Part shown: positions 42,681 to 53,496 of the stretch, one piece after another | How the letters are laid out: every line of letters starts with the position of its first letter | Numbering within the stretch: position 1 is the stretch's first letter | Assembly (NCBI GenBank): GCA_958510875.1 | Contig: OY294067.1 | Span: forward strand, 252,975,736 to 253,039,735 | Reading direction: 5' to 3' | DNA from: Endomychus coccineus | Lineage: Eukaryota > Arthropoda > Insecta > Coleoptera > Endomychidae | Length of the DNA stretch: 64,000 nucleotides | Notes under the pieces: generated by a model | Seen by the model: the letters and a program-made list of their open reading frames with translations, nothing else | Told to the model about the DNA's origin: nothing | Databases searched by the model: none | Position numbers and translations under genes: made by a program

Positions 42681-43359
42681 ATATCTGAATTAGAAGTTTT
42701 AAGGTAAAATCAACATTGAGGAAGTGAGTTATGTAAATTATTAATTCGGAAAAGCAACAATTTTTCCAGATTTTTGAATCGTCTAAACGAAAATCACTAC
42801 TTCGCAATTCCAGCCATCTCCGTCCTCGAATGTATTGAGTCATAGAAATTCATACCCAAATTAATTTTTGCCAATTAATAGCCAAATTGGACTGTCTTGA
42901 ACAAGTACTTACTATAAATTTGATGATATTTAAAAAGACTAATAATATTTCCATTACAGTAATAATTGTAGTTTGCATATAATTAGTAACAATGTTCCAC
43001 ATGATCTCGAACAAAATTTATATATAGTGAATCCATTTCTTATATATTACCTGAGAATGAGGTGCATTTATAGACCTCGAAATTGGTAGTACCAATTTTT
43101 AATAGATTCTGAGATAAAACCATATTAACTTTAACAATCAAGGTTATAGGCCCTATTATAGTGTGAATAATCGCGAAAGTTAACCTGACAGCAGGTGTCA
43201 GTATGATAAAATTTTAATGTAACAGAGTATAATTTAACATCTTTCATTACTAGTTTCAAAATCATATCCAACATATTTTCTGAGAAGGATACCTTCGCGA
43301 CATCGATGCCTAAGATGCGCGCATATCATGTCATCTGAAAGTTTGGATATACTATTGAT
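42681..43359. other. Intergenic, nothing recognised
   Basis: AT-rich, without coding signal. Confidence 0.4.
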
Positions 43360-43540
43360 ATTGATATACCGAATTCAATGTTCAACTTGCATCGGCCGGT
43401 CGTGACTTAGGCGGTAGTGGCGCCGCTACATATTTTGCTTCCTATTCTTCCCAACAGCGGCGTAGGTTTGAAACTTCAAGCGGCAAGGTCATCACAGGTT
43501 AGTTTGTTAAGCTTTTGAGGGGCTAGTTTTCAAAATTTTT
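43360..43540 (+). repeat. Dispersed repeat shared with 52.8 kb
   Basis: ATACCGAATTCAATG, a GC-richer block with GGCGGTAGTGGCGCC, GTAGGTTTGAAACTTCAAGC, GGCAAGGTCATCACAG and GTTAGTTTGTTAA occur in the same order as at 52816-52950. This is a second copy of one repeat, ending in the unit that is tandemly repeated at 52.9-53.4 kb. Confidence 0.6.
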
Positions 43541-46109
43541 ATTAAAGTTTATTGTATTTGATTGATGTTCCTCCTTCATATATTCCCAATTATCATTATT
43601 CAGTTTATGTGAAAAGTGAAAAGGGTATTTATCCTTTTTATTTTCTGTTCCTACAATCATTTATATTTTACCCGCAAGAGTGTCCGAAAGCATTTTGCTA
43701 ACAAAAGTGAGGGAAGTCACATGATCAATTGATCAAAGTTCATTTGAATTATTTGCCCCCACCCCAATCGTAGCTTAAAACATTTAAATCGAAACGGAGA
43801 AATGAATACAAGCAATTTATTTCATAGTTCATAGATAATAAAAAAAGTGATAAGTGAAAAATAAAATAGGTAATACGGAACAAATCTAATTCTTATTGTA
43901 ATACACTATACACTAATAAGGTACCTCCCGCATAAAATTATAACCTCTTTGGGGATTTCATGAAAGCAAACTTCTCAATTATGCCCTTAAAATGGATCAT
44001 ACCCAATATTTCGCTCTCAATGTACAACAAAGCTATTTTTGATCTCTCAGATAATTTTCAACTCTTATCAACGTTGAAAATGACATCCTCGTCAAATTAT
44101 AGAAGGTTTATTTTCATATATGGCGGCACTCACTGAATATCCTTCCCACATATCTAATAAGACTATATGGGTAATGTCCTATTACTTCCTACAAAGTGAA
44201 TTGTCCGGAAGAATCCGGAACTCCCAATTGTGTAGTTGTTGGTGTAATATGAATGTCAGCAAAACACTTTGCTGTTCATTAAAGAGATAAAACTTCTGCC
44301 GCAAAATTGTTTAAAGTTTACATTCAAATAATATGTAAGGAACGACAACCATATTTTACCTTGTCATCAGTTTTTTGAGACCTTAGGTAAATTTCTTCCA
44401 CCATCAGCATCTCAGAAGTTATGTTAATACTTGATATTATAGTATATATTAATCATTTGTTCTTTTTCAAGGAAAAAATGGAGCAACGTTTTGAAATTTA
44501 ATTCAAACAAACTTTCATTTATAATCTTAAAATACAACAGTAATACCTAATATTACTAATTATTGATTGAGTAATACTATAAATAACATATAATAAATAT
44601 TTTAGATGGAAAAACAATGCTTTTAAGAGTTAGTATAAAAATGATCATTATCCTTCTGATATGAGGAGAAGCTTGTAAATCAAGTACTCTGATAAATTAT
44701 TAATTTAATCATTTCTAGAATACTTATTCATCCAAAAATATCACATATCTATGGAATTTTGGATGATAAATGAAAAACTAACATTAAACATTTTTTATTT
44801 TACCCTTATGCTACTGATTCTTGAATAATATTAATTTATGATATTTATGAATTTTAAACTAATCAAAGGTTATTGAATGTACCTAGTATAACATCAAACA
44901 TTTCAATAATTGTAGATAGATACCCAACAAATTGGCTCCCTCTTTGTCATTTAGTACCTAGGTAAATTGATTCCTACATAGTTTTTATTTATACTGAAAC
45001 TAAAACGAAAACGATACAAATAACGAATGAAGGAATAGGTTAACTGCCTAACTGGTAGTTCTCGCTCGTGCGCAGATATCTCAAAACTCCACTTTCTTTT
45101 TTAAAACAATGCTTCCAAGCAGTATGCATTTTAAAGTGCATTTTCGTCCCGGTTTCGATCCTGGCAATAATTTATTCTCACAACTGGTTGAATAATTCTT
45201 TGATATACTAATATGAAGACCACCAAATATACTGAATGAGAGCCAGCCAAGGGGGAAACAAAATTGACAGGAAATTCTTTATAATGTAAATCTACCATGA
45301 TTTTATTGAAGAACGGATTCCTGCACCACAAAAATTTATTCAGAGAATTAACAACTAGGTACCTACCTACCAGATATCAACATGGCACTCGTTTCGAATT
45401 ATATCGATCAATTAGGTGAAAATAATAATAGTCGCTAGGACTTAACAGATTAATTAGTGAAATTATAGTTGAGTATCACTCGAATCAAGAGATAAAGAAA
45501 TATTGCAAATTTCTTCATTTTCATATGAAAGCTTGAATTATAATTGAAAATTACCTACTGTTGTTGTGATTCACTATTCCTTGATCTTTCTGCAGTCATC
45601 CTGTCTCAAAACACTAAATAAATTGAATTGATAGAGCTGTTACTTAATGGGAGTCGAATTATAAGTCTTGAAGGCTTTTATTGTGAGACTAGAAGATTCC
45701 CAGGGCCACGACAAGCTATGCGACCGCCTACCAAAGTAATAATTAACAAATGGACAAATACTTTAGCAAATTACTTGTTAGATAGTATCCACGAAGGAAT
45801 TGCCCAACTTTTCAAGAATGGAATTTTTATAGGCCAAACAGTCATTTTCTACTAGTTTCAATAAATATAAAATTTGATTTAGACATTCAAAAATATTTTC
45901 CATGTCTGTAGATTCAATAATAACCATAATTTACTAATAAACTATAAAAGAGTTCACATTGTGGACATACTATAACGTTCTGTAAGCTGCACTTCTCATT
46001 CCTCAGTAATTAATAAATTCCACAATTTGGTTTTTAAATTTGCAATACAGCTCGTTGATAGACGCAACAACAAGCTAAAAATCCGTTTAGGTACAATCAC
46101 ATAAAGTTT
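43541..46109. other. Intergenic, nothing recognised
   Basis: A long AT-rich stretch. The 75-codon frame at 45628-45855 has no recognised relative. At 45950-46000 the words GAGTTCACATTGTGGACATA and CTATAA recall the outer end of the Penelope repeat near 8250 and may mark the 5' edge of the next element. Confidence 0.35.
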
Positions 46110-46350
46110 CCGAGATTCTCAAAATCGATTGTAAGTCATGTTTAAAATGATATGTGGGTTAAACTAAAAGGAATATTAACTCAGTATAAGAAAAAGTTTT
46201 CGCATATTAAGAAAAATAATCTGAAAAATCATCAATAGCGGAACATATTTCAAATACAGGTCCCACTATTTCTCAAGAAAGTGTATCACGCTTGGAACAC
46301 AGTAACGACAAATATCAAGGTAATTTAAAAGGGATAAATTGATGAATTCT
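46110..46350 (+). mobile_element. Penelope-like GIY-YIG remnant, second copy
   Basis: In shifting frames it reads CFKMICGLN/DMWVKLKGILTQYKKK, SHIKKNNL, SIAEHISNTGPTISQESV and SRLEHSNDKYQGNLKG. This parallels 30734-31000 piece by piece (HIKK..., AEHxxNTGxTISQExxSxLE). It is heavily decayed. The hammerhead block follows after about 20 bp. Confidence 0.62.
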
Positions 46351-46368
46351 GATTCATCTTCAGCTGCG

Positions 46369-46413
46369 TTTACTCTGATGATGGCTACTTGGCAACTGAA
46401 CGGTCCTTAGTAT
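46369..46413 (+). ncRNA. Hammerhead ribozyme motif after GIY-YIG remnant
   Basis: TTTACT, CTGATGA (perfect core), stem II GGCTAC-TTG-GCAACT (one mismatch to the family), GAAC for GAAA, GGTCCTT, AGTA. Stem I pairs TACT with AGTA. The cleavage pair is TT. Loss of one A in GAAA should disable it. With the copies at 8503 and 31054 it defines a family consensus that would form a proper minimal hammerhead. Confidence 0.52.
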
Positions 46414-47609
46414 TTTAATAATATTCTAGTGGATGAGCGTAACTGATTTATGCACCATTATTTATACTTCTTTGTAATTTCTTGGTTAGACCCTGTTGCT
46501 ACCTGACAATCCCTCTATGTTTATGTACGACCACCGTAATCCTTTGTTTGCGATAAATATTCTTAGCCGAAGTATCGGACATCAACGACTAGCGCGCAGC
46601 TCATTAACAATGATCCCCTTCTTATACCACTAGCGCGCGGGGTCGGTATACGACCAGTGCGCGAGCTACGTGCCGTATACCTGCACCCGTAACCTTCTTT
46701 TATGTGATCAAAACAAAATTAAAATGCACTTTTTTTTTGCAAATAATTTTATTTTTAATTCATCAAATAATAAATAAAAAAAGGATCTTAGCCTTTTTCG
46801 ATTTTTTTTTCTAACTTGAACCAACTCAATATACATCGGTATTCAATATAAGCATAGCTATGGTACGGCTGATAGATTCTTTTGCAACATTTTTACTTTG
46901 TGTTTTTTGGGGGGTTATTTAGATAATTATAAACAAATGATTTGATTAAAGAAAAGCTCATCATCATGATATGTTATGCAATCAATTACTAGCCTTCTTT
47001 TATGTGATCAAAACAAAATTAAAATGCACTTTTTTTTGCAAATATTTTTTTTTTTAATTCATCAAATAATAAATAAAAAAAGGATATTAGCCTTTTTCGA
47101 TTTTTTTTTCTAACTTGAACCAACTCATAATATACATTGGTATTCAATATAAGCATAGATATGGTACGGTATCCGGAAAATTCTTCGAAAACAATTCTTC
47201 GAAAAACAATTCTTCGAAAATGCAATTCTTCGAATACCATATTCTTCGAATAAACAATTCTTCGACTAATAATTCTTCGACAGCTTTATTATTTGGATTT
47301 ACTAAAATCTGGAATAAGTTTTCATTAGACAATAATCAATATTTCTCGCATGATATATAAACGTATGATGCGGAACATACTAATAATAAATGAAAATTAT
47401 AAGGTCATTTTGTTTTTTGAGAATACCTATAAATGTGGGGTTATTAGGAACTGGAAATAAAACACTACTTTTTTTATTTGCTATAATTATGTCAACATTT
47501 TATTAATAAATTACAGTAAAAGTTTACAGTACAGTAAAAGGTTACAGTAAAAATTACAGATAAATGACATAAATACTATCAAATACCAAGGTAATAAAAA
47601 TATTATAGA

Positions 47610-49005
47610 TTAATATGATATGTTGTGAGCTAAACCTCTAATGTATTCTATTATATTATTTTTATCATACTGATTTACAAGAGTTTTGATTCGTTGATTA
47701 CAATCTTTGTACTTCTTTCTTGGTGTTTGTGGTTCAAAACCGCTTAAATATTGTTCTACACGAAGTTCATTTAGACTTTGCTCATTTTTTATACATTTTA
47801 TAAATTTCCACAAGTTGGGCTGAACTGCTGATACTTGTGTTTCAAAACTTCGATGCCATCCTTCTACCGAATTATTTGTTCTCGGTAAATCATCCAAAAC
47901 TGTTTGATATAGATTCCACAATTCGTATGGATATTGTGGTGGTTTTCGCTGTTTCCGATTTGGTCGCCCAATCCACGTATCTTCAAAATAATTAATAACA
48001 CTTTCGGCTTCTGACGGAAATATTTCACTATCATATAATTGTTCAAAAGCCATAACTATATCATCCACTGGGACAAAAGCAATAGCACACAACATTTTTA
48101 CTTTGAAAGCAAATTCACTGTCAGTCTCATAGCGTTTTTTTAATCCATTCCTTTGAATCATTCGAAAAATGCATTGACTGAAGTGGAAAAACAGCCTCTT
48201 TTTCTACAACTTGGAAAAGCACTATTGCAGGCATTAATCAATGCTTTTTCGAAGTCAGTGGTAATCGTTGCAGGCACTAAAGATGATTTCAAATTTTTAA
48301 GTTCTTGAAAAAATTGATCATAAATTCGTTCTGATTTTTTTGGTAAGAGTGCATAAACTAAAGGTACCGATAAATTGTGTTGCAGTCCGTGAACGGTTAG
48401 TAATTGTTGGAATAATAACGGCAAGGTTTTAAATGTGCCATCAATATACCAATGCTTACTGTTACACAATAATTGGAGATTTTGTTCTGTAGTAAAAATT
48501 AATATTCTCTCGTCCACTGGACCGGCATCATATAGCAAAAAATTTTCATTTTTGTAGGTTTTCGTATATTCCTCCAAAAATATTATTTCGCTTCTATTAG
48601 TAGGAGTGGTCCTTGTAGATTTTTTTGTCTGATATTGCGAATACTCCGTTTCATACTGCTAACACTTGGAAGCTTGGGAGCTGCCGTTATGGAACATGTA
48701 GTCGAAGCAATTGATATAATTCTGTGCGGAGGATCATTACTTATTTTCGAGTTGATTCGAATTTTTTCGTACACTTTGGTCGCTTCCACCTCTGAGGCGT
48801 CAGCAATATGATTATGTTCTTTTGTTATTTTACTGATTTTATCGTCGACAGTAATTATTCTCGCTGGACAGTTTGTTTTTCTTTTTTCAAAAAATGCGCA
48901 CTTCCAATACACTTTTTCACCTTTTTCAACATCTTTAAAATAAAAATGTCCCTCGAACAACAATTTACGTTTTCCTTTTTCTGAACAAACAAATTCTGCA
49001 TCCAT
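47610..49005 (-). pseudogene. FLYWCH-MULE transposase, about 465 residues, two 1-bp frameshifts
   Basis: ATG at 49005 opens MDAEFVCSEKGKRKLLFEGH, a FLYWCH zinc finger (residues 1-65: VYWKCAFFEKRKTNCPAR, EHNHIADASEVE; C-C-H-H ligands visible). The frame ends at 48583. The next frame, usable from just upstream of 48577, reads TNRSEIIFLEEYTKT, WYIDGTFKTLPLLFQQLLTV, LPKKSERIYDQFF and TTDFEKALINACNSAFPS. The last frame (to 47610) reads HFSQCIFRMIQRNG, DTWIGRPNR and RTNNSVEGWHRSFE. DGTF, TDFE and NNSVEGWH hold the three catalytic acids of MULE transposases. Both frame changes fall in homopolymers (A7 near 48615, T5 near 48190), each cured by one extra base. They may be real mutations or assembly errors. 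No other stop interrupts about 465 codons. Confidence 0.88.
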
Positions 49006-49260
49006 ATTTACTTGCACAGGGTTAAATTAAAACTAATTTTATTTTATGGAACACAATCCCTTTTATACCCACTCAGGTCAGTTGCAAACTTGGGATTAGA
49101 TAAATTATACCTGATTTATATCACAAACAAATTCTGCATCCATATTTACTTGCACAAAGTTAAATTAAAACTAATTTTATTTTATGGAACACAATCCAAG
49201 GGATTATCGTCAGTTGCAAACTTGGGATTAGATAAATTATACCTGATTTAAATCTCTGAA
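48985..49260. repeat. 138-bp tandem duplication over the transposase start
   Basis: ACAAACAAATTCTGCATCCA occurs at 48985 and again at 49123, and the sequences after each agree for about 135 bp (AAATTAAAACTAATTTTATT, TGCAAACTTGGGATTAGATA). On the minus strand the duplicated part includes the ATG and the first codons (MDAEF) plus upstream DNA, so a second start region precedes the real one. The copies differ by an indel near CCCTTTTATACCCACT. Confidence 0.85.
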
Positions 49261-49956
49261 CAAAGTCATTCCTTTTGGATACTTCGAAGAATTGTTATTA
49301 GAAGAATTATTAGTCGAAGAATTGTTTATTCGAAGAATATGGTATTCGAAGAATTGCATTTTCGAAGAATTGTTTTTCGAAGAATTGTTTTCGAAGAATT
49401 GTTTTCGAAGAAATGCTTTCGAAGAAAATTCCTAGATCCATATGGTACGGCTGATAGATTCTTTTGCAACATTTTTACTTTGTGTTTTTTTGGGGGGTTA
49501 TTTAGATAATTATAAACAAATGATTTGATTAGAGAAAAGCCCATCATCATGATATATTATGCAATCAATTACTAGCCCTCTTTTATGCGCTCAAAACAAA
49601 ATAAAAATGTACTTTTTTTTGCGAATTAATTTTTTTTAAATTTATCAAATAATAAAAGAAAGAAGATTTTAGTATTTTCTGATTTTCTTCTAACCTGAAC
49701 CAAACTCATGATATGCATTGGAAAACAATAATAGCATAGATGGTGCGGCTGATAGATTCTTTGGCAACATTTTTACTTTGTGTTTTTTGGGGGGTTATTT
49801 AGATAATTATAAGCAAATGATTTAATTAAAGAAAATCCCATCATCATAATATGTTATGCAATCAATTACTATTTGGACTTATTTTCTCAATTTTCCGTCA
49901 ACATTTTTATATTTTATTCAGATTTAATTTTAATTTATCTATTCTAATTTTCAACC

Positions 49957-50880
49957 ATGTTATCTATGTTAAGTGCAAAATGGAAAGGGTTACGTGTGAT
50001 CGATAACTATGGATCTAGAAAAGACCGTGCAATTAATGCAGGCCAACGTAGGAGGTATGTATATATAAGTTGCAATGTCGCCGTCGAATCATTCACACAA
50101 GAAGATCCGAATTTCCAGCCATTCCAAGTGACATTGCAGAAACTCATGAACGTGTTGATTGGATGATCCAGAATGATCAGATTTCTACTCCAGACAATGA
50201 AAGTATGATCCTTATCAACGATTATGTCAATCAAAAAATAGTGCTTGGAACTATTCAAAGTCTACAGTTTTTATGCCTAATGAGAAAGATCTATATGGAC
50301 GGCACATTTGAGTATTGTGTCCAACATTTCCAGCAACTTTTTATCATCCATGGAGTGAAAAACAACAACTAAATACTGCTGTTGTTTTGTTTGTCAAAAA
50401 CAACTTACGACATTTTATTTCAATCAATAATTGATTAATGTTGTGAATATCCGTGGACATTTTTTCCATACAAGGTTATTGTGGATTTTGAATAGGCAAT
50501 TCAAGATTAGTTGAGATCACGTTGGCCTGGGTTGATAAACCATGGCTGTTTATTCCACCTCAGCCAGGCGTGGTTCGAGAATACAAGAATAACCAATCTG
50601 TAATTGGAATGTGGCTCAGATGGACATTTGGCATACCTTTTCTACGACCAGACGAGATACAAGAAGCCTATCGTATCATGGAACCGTACGTTGGTTATTT
50701 GCCACAATTGGAAAGATTTGACGGTTATTTGAAGACAAATTACATGTATAACGACGCAAAATATTCACCACAGATATGGGCAACAGACAATATTTGGAAT
50801 TTCATTCGCACTTTAACGTATGCTTTTCCAGTGCGCATCCAAACATTTTTGAATTCGTCGGAGATTTAAAAGAATTGTGG
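49957..50880 (+). pseudogene. Transposase remnant of the outer Mutator element
   Basis: Plus-strand fragments read KWKGLRVIDNYGSRKDRAIN, then RRSEFPAIPSDIAETHERVD, QNDQISTPDNESM, YMDGTFEYCVQHFQQLFIIH, then after a gap MWLRWTFGIPFLRPDEIQEA and YNDAKYSPQIWATDN. Finally a shifted frame gives SAHPNIFEFVGDLKELWKYK. MDGTF is the first catalytic block of MULE transposases, and xxNxxESFHxxFN should follow WAT-D-N. The glutamate codon position here reads otherwise (NIWNF), so it is lost. The middle (second D) is deleted. It is unrelated in detail to the inner transposase. Confidence 0.72.
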
Positions 50881-50982
50881 AAGTACAAATTTGTATACCG
50901 CGGGTAGCTCGCGCGCTAGTTGTATACTGACCCTAGCGGCTTTAAGAGGCTTTGCGCGCTAGTCGTCGAACGCCGAAGTATC

Positions 50983-52018
50983 TATATTTAATTACATTTG
51001 ATTACTGTCTGAAGATGGCGTAAAATGCCATTGTAACCACGTTGTAACAGAAGTTACAAATTAAAGTTATAAAATAGTAGTATTAAATTTTAAAATATGG
51101 ATAAAATTTCCTATGTGGAGTGAAAGTGGAACGATAGAATAAAATACATTTCTCATAATTAAAACATTTTTGTATTAGTTTTTTTAAAGTTTTAATAGTG
51201 AAATTTGATTTTTTCACATTCAAATACTCAAAATGAAGAATTAAGTAGTAAACAACATTAGCGAAACTAGCAGAGGGACTTTCACTTATTTGCCGGATAG
51301 TGGCTTCTATAAAATCGTATATCTGAAGTGAGATTAAAGTGGAGTCAGCTGAAAGAAAAGTCATCCCGAAGTAATACTGAGAAAATTGAAGGAGATCTAT
51401 ACATATCATTGGGTATTTCTAGGTAGAGTTTATTTCTTAGTTTATTATTACTTCCTGTTCTGTTCGTGATAGATTTCCAGCATCAAATTCAAGTCAGATC
51501 AGCAATATTATTCAGTGAAACACGATTGAAGGGCAGAAATGCATCAGTTGTTTTCCGAGTTTGAAATAAGCCCAAGGTAGAAATGATCTCTGACATTTGA
51601 TACTCTCAGTTCGTTTCATTTTTGCTTGGTAAACTGGGAAACTAAAATTAAGTAATTCGAGTTGAAAATATAACATTGAACAAATCACAAAATAAGACGA
51701 ATTCAAAGTCATTTGTTGATATAATTTTTCCCTTAGGTCTATGTAACGAAAGGAAGTTTCATGGGCATTCAAGTGGGTTCCTTATGGATACTATGAATAC
51801 AATTCTTTTATTACGTCCATTGTCAGAATGTGAAATTGTCATTAATTTATTTTTGGTACATCAAATAATGGAGAGCATCAGGCGCGAATCCCCCGTGAAT
51901 TTGCGTGTGACTACCTCATATGAGGAACCTACCTGCCAAGTTTGTTGGCTTCATAATAACAGTAATAATATTAATCTGTATTCTTGAGACCAAGCGAAAA
52001 ATGGCATATCAGGCGTTA
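50983..52018. other. Intergenic; only a weak hammerhead-like block recognised
   Basis: Apart from the motif at 51006-51051, there are no coding or repeat signals I can name. Confidence 0.35.
51006..51051 (+). ncRNA. Weak hammerhead-like motif
   Basis: CTGT, CTGAAGA (one change from CTGATGA), stem II TGGC...GCCA, GTAA for GAAA, then CCACGTTG, TA, ACAG. CTGT pairs with ACAG, and A-U plus C-G can close stem III. Two core positions are changed, so this is at best a dead relative. Confidence 0.3.
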
Positions 52019-52026
52019 GGATTGAT

Positions 52027-52612
52027 TACGGTCGTACATACAGGTCTGGGGACTCGTATGTTTGACATGGGTCTCTTACGCGTCGCCAAACTCGTAGTCC
52101 CTCGTTCAGCCACTAGCTAGCGCTTGTATCGACGTGGTAAAACGATTTCTTTCTGGAATCGCAAGCAGTGTTACTAAGTATTCTGATTTGAGAGAGGAAT
52201 AGAACTGTTACTCTTGTCAAAATGTGTTACTCACCTTGAAAATAACTTTCCCTTTTTCGTTATACATGCTCGCACACATAAAAGACCTCGTTAAAACGAT
52301 TTCTATCCGGAATCGCAAGCATCCACTTTTTTCTCATTTCCGTATCTTTCGGCACTTTAAAAACAGAAGTTTCTTGCTTTACACTTTTGTACCCCGTTTT
52401 GCATTTCGGCACAATGCACGGTTTCGTAATTTGTTTCTGAATACGCAGGTATTCCTTGTGTTTACAAGTCAACTGACAGTTGTCAGAGAATACTCGTAGA
52501 CTACTGCGTCACTCGTGACGTCTTTTGGTACTACGCGACAGTCGACGCTTAGCGGTCCCACTTCTCACATAGGAAACAGCCCCGAGTTTCCAGACCTGTA
52601 TGTACGACCGTG
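52027..52612 (-). mobile_element. THAP-domain TIR element, copy 2, exact 8-bp duplication
   Basis: The left end TACGGTCGTACATACAGGTC and the right end in complement CACGGTCGTACATACAGGTC differ only in the first base. GGATTGAT flanks both (52019-52026 and 52613-52620). The minus-strand frame at 52472-52260 reads TKPCIVPKCKTGYKSVKQET, then VFKVPKDTEMRKKWMLAIPD and FNEVFYVCEHV with a stop. C-x4-C...W...VC is a THAP finger. The last C-x2-H is shortened to C-x-H, and the protein stops there, exactly as in the copy at 40405. THAP plus an 8-bp duplication plus CA...TG ends indicates a P-superfamily derivative. Confidence 0.85.
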
Positions 52613-52815
52613 GGATTGATAGATATACAAAATAAAAATAATAATATGTGCACATCTAAATAGGATGTTCAAGGAAAAAAGTTTTAAAAGCGCCTTATAA
52701 CTGGGATTTATAATACAGTGTGTCTATTTATCCCGTAACCGCATAAGTAATTTTATACTTATTCGTCGAGTTATCGGACGCATTTAGCGGCCACAGCGGC
52801 GAGGGCATTAAAATT

Positions 52816-53420
52816 TGATATACCGAATTCAATGTCGATGCTGTAATGGCGATGGTAGCCCTTCCGATTATACCTCATCTGCATATTTTATTGCTTCCGA
52901 TAGTGTAAGTTCGAAACTATAGGCAATATTATCACAGGTTAGTTTGTTAAATTTTTATATATTTTGGGGATTACCAGACTAGTAGTTTATTTGAATTTTT
53001 GCTTTTATAATTAATTGATTTCATTTGCCCTTGTTCACATGCAGGAAAATCCAAACCGAAATTTTATAGCAGGTGTTTGTTAAATTTGTATATATTTCTG
53101 GGAATACTAGGTTATTTGGAAGTTTTTTGTAAGTGATTGATTTTCTTTGCCCTTATACGCACGTAGGAAACTCCAAGCGGCAAAGTTATCACAGGTTAGT
53201 GTGTTAAATTTTTATATTCATTTTGGGAATACTAATACGATTTTCCTTGCCTTTGAACGCAGGTAGGAAATTGCAAGCAGCAACGTTATGACTGGTTAGC
53301 GTGTTTTTGGGAATACTAGGTTATTGGGTTATTTGAAAGTTGGTTTTTGTGAATAATTGATTTTCCTTGCCCTTGTGTACAGATGCATTAAGCTTCAAGC
53401 GGCAAGGTTAGTTTATCAAA
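52816..53420 (+). repeat. Tandem array of a 110-140-bp unit
   Basis: After a copy of the 43.4-kb repeat (52816-52950), about four to five imperfect units follow. Each holds GTAGGAAACTCCAAGCGGCA, AAGTTATCACAG, GTTAGTGTGTTAAATTTTTA, TGGGAATACTAGGTTATTTG and ATTGATTTTCCTTGCCCTTG. Units begin near 52907, 53047, 53163, 53265 and 53390. It is noncoding. The CAG|GTTAGT and CCTTG...CAG borders mimic splice sites, but no unit has a conserved frame. Confidence 0.65.
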
Positions 53421-53496
53421 TGTTAACATATTTTTTAGGAATACCTACATGTTGGTAGCTTTTTCCGATTACATGATCATGTTTCATCCAGTATTG

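Larger units (their letters stand above)
47168..49439 (-). mobile_element. Mutator-like element (inner) with iterated TTCTTCGAA termini
   Basis: The left end GGTATCCGGAAAATTCTTCG and the right end in complement GGATCTAGGAATTTTCTTCG are flanked by the exact 9-bp duplication ATATGGTAC (47159-47167 and 49440-49448), the classic Mutator length. Each terminal repeat consists of seven to nine copies of a 12-14-bp word around TTCTTCGAA, in matching order on both sides. The single gene is on the minus strand. The 2.27-kb element is young: both ends and the duplication are intact. Confidence 0.92.
46693..49873 (+). repeat. Three 300-bp tandem units in the outer Mutator, one split by insertion
   Basis: Each unit begins CCTTCTTTTATGTGATCAAA, continues with AAAAAAGGAT, a TACATTGGTATTCAATATAA block, ATGGTACGGCTGATAGATTC and TTTGGGGGGTTATTTAGATA, and ends GCAATCAATTACTA. 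Units start at 46693, 46993 and 49576. The second is cut at 47168 by the inner Mutator and resumes at 49449. The spacing is exactly 300 bp between units 1 and 2, and 302 bp between units 2 and 3 once the insertion is removed. Confidence 0.85.
46577..50974. mobile_element. Mutator-like element (outer), with nested Mutator insertion
   Basis: The ends are inverted: GGACATCAACGACTAGCGCG on the left, GGCGTTCGACGACTAGCGCG (complement) on the right. Pairing continues for about 100 bp (GCGCGAGCTAC, GTATAC). GAAGTATC flanks both ends (46569-46576, 50975-50982), extendable as a shared GCCGAAGTATC, in line with the 8-11-bp duplications of Mutator elements. It contains three copies of a 300-bp subterminal repeat, a plus-strand transposase remnant at 49957-50880 and the inner element at 47168-49439. 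GC-rich termini contrast with the AT-rich interior. Confidence 0.8.

Noticed and set aside
45628..45855. 75-codon plus-strand frame
   Set aside because: It has no recognisable motif and lies next to Penelope remnants without matching their order of domains.
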